The notes under the pieces are model-generated. The model ran no database searches and had not been told where the DNA came from. It saw nothing but the letters and a program-made list of their open reading frames with translations. Source: Eucommia ulmoides (taxonomy: Eukaryota; Streptophyta; Magnoliopsida; Garryales; Eucommiaceae). From it: a stretch of DNA of 64,000 nt. Made by a program: the position numbers and the translations under genes. Shown piece by piece: positions 62,539 through 64,000 of this stretch (positions are counted from its first letter, which is position 1; each line of letters starts with the position of its first letter). Location of the stretch: assembly GCA_016647705.1 (NCBI GenBank), contig CM028335.1, forward strand, positions 33,370,212 through 33,434,211, given 5' to 3'.

Positions 62539-64000
62539 TGAATAATTGAAATTGAATAATCAATTATATATTTTTCTAATTGTACAATTAGATTACATAT
62601 AGGAGTAATTAAGAATAAATAAGGAAACTAACTACAACAAATAATAACTTTCCTGATCTACATATTTGACTTTCCCTATATACAAATAATAATAATATTG
62701 AATATTCCAACACTCCCTCTCAAGCTGGTATGAAGATATCTTCTATTGTCAGTTTGCATACTAGATAGTCGAATCTCTTATTTGGTAATCCTTTTGTTAG
62801 AATGTCTGCGATTTGTTCAGTAGTCGGTACATATGGCATACATATTTGTCCACTCGCGATCTTTTCCTTGATGAAATGCTTGTCCACTTCCACATGTTTT
62901 GTCCGATCGTGCAACACTGGATTGTGAGCAATCGCAATGACTGATTTGTTATCACAGTAGACCTTCATAGGTGCTAAATTAGATATCTTTAACTCTTCGA
63001 GTAATCTGTTAATCCATAACACTTCACAGATGCCGTGAGCCACTGATCTGTACTTCGCTTCTGCGTTACTTCTAGCTACGACATTCTGTTTCTTACTCCG
63101 CCATGTGACGAGTTCCCACCAACAAAGGTACAGTAACCGGAGGTCGATCTCTTGTCCGTGATGCTCCCAGCCTAGTCTGCATCGGTATAGACCTCTACAA
63201 GTTGGTGACCAAGTTTCTTGTACAAAATTCCCTTTCCAAGAGTACCCTTTAAGTACCTTAGGATTCTATAGGCAGCCTCGAAGTGTTCTTGTCTTGGTGA
63301 GTGCATAAATTGGCTGACCATGCTTACGACAAAAGCTATAGCCGGACGGGTATGTGATGAGTAGATTAACCGCCTCACTAGTCTTTGATATTGTTCTCGG
63401 TTTATCACAGTTTCAGGTTTGGCCGGTTGTAGTTTCTCATTCGGTTCACTTGGAGTTTCTACAACTTTGCACCCGAGTAATCCTGTTTCATTCAATAGGT
63501 CGAGTACTGAAAAGGTGACAAAAATTTGTCATATGATCAAAAGCACCTGAATCGATAATCCAAGGTGTTGGGTTTAAGGAATAAGAAAAGGCTCTAGAGT
63601 TATTACCTGTTTGAGCTAAGGAAGTATTAGGAGTACCGAATGATGGATTGTCAGTCAACAGTTTCAGAAGTTGATCATTCTGCTCTTTGTTGAATGGAGT
63701 GGTGGCAGCTTCATGTGCGGAAGGATGGGATCGGTTAGATTTTTCTCCTGACTTGTTGCTTTTCAAATTTGTCGATTTCCTATGGATTTTTCAGCATGTT
63801 TCCCATGTATGGCGGGGCGGGGTTTGTTGCAGTAGTCACACTATATATGAGAGCGTTCCTCTGCTTGGCGTGGAAACCTGCTGGAGTTAGCATTAGCAGC
63901 AGCTAAAGCAGACTGGTCAATTGGAGCAACTGTAGGACTGATAATTTGTGGCTTGTTGAGCATAACGTTCCGACGGGTCTCCTCCCTTCAGACCTCTGAG
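62539..64000 (-). mobile_element. Ty1/Copia element, 3' LTR and part of the inside, runs off the window
   Basis: The minus-strand 3' LTR is at about 62539-62712 (starts tgttggaatattcaa), preceded by the purine tract gcttgagagggag. Pieces present: RNase H (MKVYCDNKSVIAIAHNPVLH near 62930 and HFIKEKIASGQI), RT/RNase H linker (RILRYLKGTLGKGILYKKLG near 63250) and a protease-like piece (PWIIDSGAFDHMTN near 63560). It is clearly incomplete and broken. The 5' LTR, if any, is beyond 64000. It is inserted in the third TRIM terminal repeat, so it is younger than that. Confidence 0.85.

Noticed and set aside
60666-64000. A further LIG4 exon in the last 3.3 kb
   Set aside because: No translation resembling the next conserved LIG4 block was found; the region is filled by mobile elements.

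Overview
This is nuclear DNA from a flowering plant, almost certainly a eudicot with a repeat-rich genome. It is AT-rich, its introns follow GT..AG rules, and it is packed with plant-type LTR retrotransposons, L1-type LINEs, hAT and Mutator-like DNA transposons, MITEs and TRIM-like repeats. I see one host gene. It is the 5' half of an ATP-dependent DNA ligase 4 (LIG4, the end-joining ligase), on the + strand from the ATG at 9955 to the last visible exon at 60581-60664. I could place 16 coding exons. They splice in frame to 516 codons plus two bases and carry the DNA-binding domain, the whole adenylation domain (nucleotidyl lysine K253 in a KxDG motif) and the start of the OB fold. The remaining OB-fold exons and the BRCT region lie beyond base 64000.

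Layout. 1-9330 is intergenic and holds two solo LTRs of one long-LTR family (795-2916 minus, 5301-7340 plus), each with a perfect 5-bp target-site duplication (TSD), then a MITE. A LINE reverse-transcriptase fragment (about 9330-9790) ends roughly 165 bp before the LIG4 start codon. From 9955 on, LIG4 has a bimodal intron pattern: eight introns are 85-240 bp, while eight others are 4.2-11.3 kb or run off the window. The large ones hold the mobile DNA. Intron 1 has a LINE split by a MITE plus TRIM copies. Intron 2 has a MITE, a 673-bp hAT-type element and a SINE scrap. Intron 4 has a solo LTR inside an old Copia remnant, a full-length but decayed Copia element and a 583-bp hAT-type element. Intron 7 has a TRIM, two LINE pieces in opposite orientation and a CAATT-rich block. 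Intron 11 has a decayed Ty3/Gypsy element. Intron 12 has a Copia remnant hit by two solo LTRs, next to a hAT derivative. Intron 15 has a Ty3 chromovirus carrying a 4.6-kb hAT transposon, plus an RNase H scrap. Intron 16 has a Mutator-like element with long inverted ends, a TRIM tandem and a Copia element running off the end.

The most striking points are the in-frame 7-nt micro-exon of LIG4 at 36352-36358, the three-level nest in intron 15 where every level is dated by its own TSD, the Mutator-like element with a possible captured gene piece at 60744-62018, and the TRIM-like family that recurs in at least three LIG4 introns. I found no RNA genes, CRISPR arrays or operons, and nothing I would call a wholly new biological system. 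Coordinates come from hand reading; similarity statements rest on recognition of protein families, not on searches.
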